DNA of 21,053 bases from Mnemiopsis leidyi (Eukaryota; Ctenophora; Tentaculata; Lobata; Bolinopsidae). Shown here piece by piece: positions 19,845-21,053 of this stretch (its first letter is position 1; each line of letters starts with the position of its first letter). The notes beneath the pieces were generated by a model. It was not told the DNA's origin. It made no database searches and was given only the letters and a program-made list of their open reading frames with translations. The position numbers and the translations under genes were made by a program. The stretch is from the NCBI GenBank assembly GCA_000226015.1, contig JH153373.1:69750-90802 (forward strand), in the 5' to 3' direction.

Positions 19845-19884
19845 TCAATCAAACAAGTAAATTTTCAATCAAACAAGTAAATTT
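19845..19884 (+). repeat. Perfect 20-bp tandem duplication
   Basis: TCAATCAAACAAGTAAATTT occurs twice in a row (19845-19864 and 19865-19884) with no mismatch. It lies in non-coding DNA upstream of AK9. Confidence 0.95.
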
Positions 19885-20006
19885 TTATTTCGTACCATTG
19901 ATACATCTAACAAGTCAATAAATATATCTTCAATCATATATAACATTTAAAAAAATTTAAGTTTACAGTGGCATTGTAAGTTGATACCTCTCTGCAAGGA
20001 ACTTGA

Positions 20007-20057
20007 TGTCCTTGCCTCTCGGAGAGGCAAGGACAGGCATTTGTCTCAGAAGACAAA
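20007..20057. repeat. Two adjacent perfect hairpins
   Basis: TGTCCTTGCCTCTC (20007-20020) and its exact complement (20022-20035) form a 14-bp stem around one G. Next to it TTTGTCT (20040-20046) and AGACAAA (20051-20057) form a 7-bp stem with loop CAGA. CCTCTCTGCAAGG just upstream could pair with the same arms. The block could be a structured RNA or fold-back debris, and no promoter is recognised. Confidence 0.7.
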
Positions 20058-20793
20058 GGGGTTGTTGGTGGAATGTGGGGAATTCTAGAGAAGGAACCCA
20101 AACTCAGATGCTAACAAGTCAGAGTATTCTGGGCTGAAGTATTCTGGAGTATCGGGGGACCAACTCGTGCATTGAATTATGACTAGGAGTTTAAGTCTTA
20201 ACATGAGCCTCCAACTTAAGTTGTAGTCAAGTACCATAGTAAAGAATTTCTGAATTTATTGAGTTTTTTCTTCGGCCACTGGCGGTGACACACGAAGCTC
20301 ATTATCCCTTGCACTGCAAGCACTTGGTATATGCTGTTGTGCTCGCGGGGCAAGTGCCCGCTCATCGAGGTCGAGCCCGATTGAAAATTCAAGTCTAAGA
20401 TAAGCCAATTACTGAAACCTTGAAGTTGATTTAATAGCAAAATTTGTATCACGGTCTACGTCTTGGCGCACGCTGAGACGGACGCTGTGTAACTATAGGA
20501 CTAGGTGTGTTCGTCTCTGCGAATGTCCCCCGATGAGCGGGTATCGTTTTGTCTACTTGTTGTGTGAGGTTTTGAAACCCTTTATTATATGAATATTCTT
20601 AAAATATCATGCTCGATTACAATGTTGAAAATTGTAAACTTGAGAAAATAATGTGTTAATAGTTTAATTTTGATGCTTAAAACATAATGTGAGATGTCCG
20701 CGCGTCACCCTTTCAGATTTGAGAAGGGTTGTAAATGAAATACAATATTGTTTGATCTTAAATGCTGTAAATAAAAATACTTGTTTTTCTGAA

Positions 20794-20814
20794 AATAATA
20801 ATAATAATAATAAT
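20794..20814 (+). repeat. (AAT)7 microsatellite
   Basis: Seven uninterrupted AAT units in non-coding DNA. Confidence 0.95.
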
Positions 20815-21053
20815 TGTGCAATTTATAACACTGCTTTAAAGTTAGAAACTTATACTCAGCGGTGTAAAACACTAACTAATAGTAATCTAAGTTAATAGGA
20901 AAGCCCTAAAAATGAGAATCACAGTGGAAAACAATCATACCCTCCACGCAAGCTATGATAAAAGTTTATCTAACTCGTGATCTTGCAATTTAAACAAATA
21001 AGTTTTCAGATTTCTCTTAAAAATATCAACAGCATCTGATGATGTGAGTGTTG

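Larger units (their letters stand above)
17760..21053. other. AK9 upstream intergenic DNA without a supported gene
   Basis: Apart from the SINE relic, the duplication, the hairpins and the microsatellite listed separately, I find no coding exon with family features on either strand. Short open frames of 60-80 codons here lack recognisable motifs. Minor marks are a GGGGTG/CACCCC hairpin at 17954-17969, a run of eight C at 18006-18013, and CCCGCTCATCG near 20357 repeated inverted near 20530. This is ordinary repeat-bearing intergenic DNA, with the next gene presumably beyond 21053. Confidence 0.5.

Noticed and set aside
20216..20452. GC-richer segment with GGTCGAGCCC resembling a B box, and a 78-codon minus-strand frame
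   Set aside because: No A box lies at suitable spacing, no tRNA, 5S or snRNA pattern was found, and the frame has no recognisable domain.

Overview
This window is eukaryotic nuclear DNA, almost certainly from an invertebrate animal. Genes are split by GT-AG introns of about 115 to 1,175 bp, intergenic and intronic DNA is AT-rich and full of short repeats, and both large genes belong to animal families. I cannot name the species. Nothing in the window is bacterial, viral or plasmid-like.

Layout. (1) 702-4111, + strand: the last eight exons of an MBOAT lysophospholipid acyltransferase, closest in my reading to LPCAT3/MBOAT5. The 5' exons lie before the window. (2) 1262-1645, - strand: a small single-exon gene nested inside an intron of the acyltransferase. 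It encodes a 127-residue secreted protein with six cysteines, and a perfect 35-bp inverted repeat sits over its start codon. (3) 4112-5386: the tail-to-tail 3' region shared by the two large genes. (4) 5387-17393, - strand: a complete 28-exon adenylate kinase 9 (AK9) gene. All 28 exon junctions keep frame and give 5,454 nt, or 1,817 residues plus stop. (5) 17394-21053: AK9 upstream DNA with no gene I can support. It holds a tRNA-like SINE relic, hairpins, a short tandem duplication and a microsatellite.

How the genes relate. The acyltransferase remodels phospholipids at the ER, while AK9 is a multi-domain nucleoside mono/diphosphate kinase. Their adjacency looks incidental. The nested secreted protein is transcribed against its host gene.

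Most unusual points: the 71-nt hairpin over the nested gene's start; a 40-bp minisatellite that has copied the AK9 exon 12 splice donor about four times into the next intron; five degenerate YHS-like modules in AK9, three of them placed just before P-loops; a 423-bp TIR element in AK9 intron 26; and several short repeat families inside introns. I see no evidence of a wholly new system, and the hairpin-headed nested gene is the best candidate for something undescribed.
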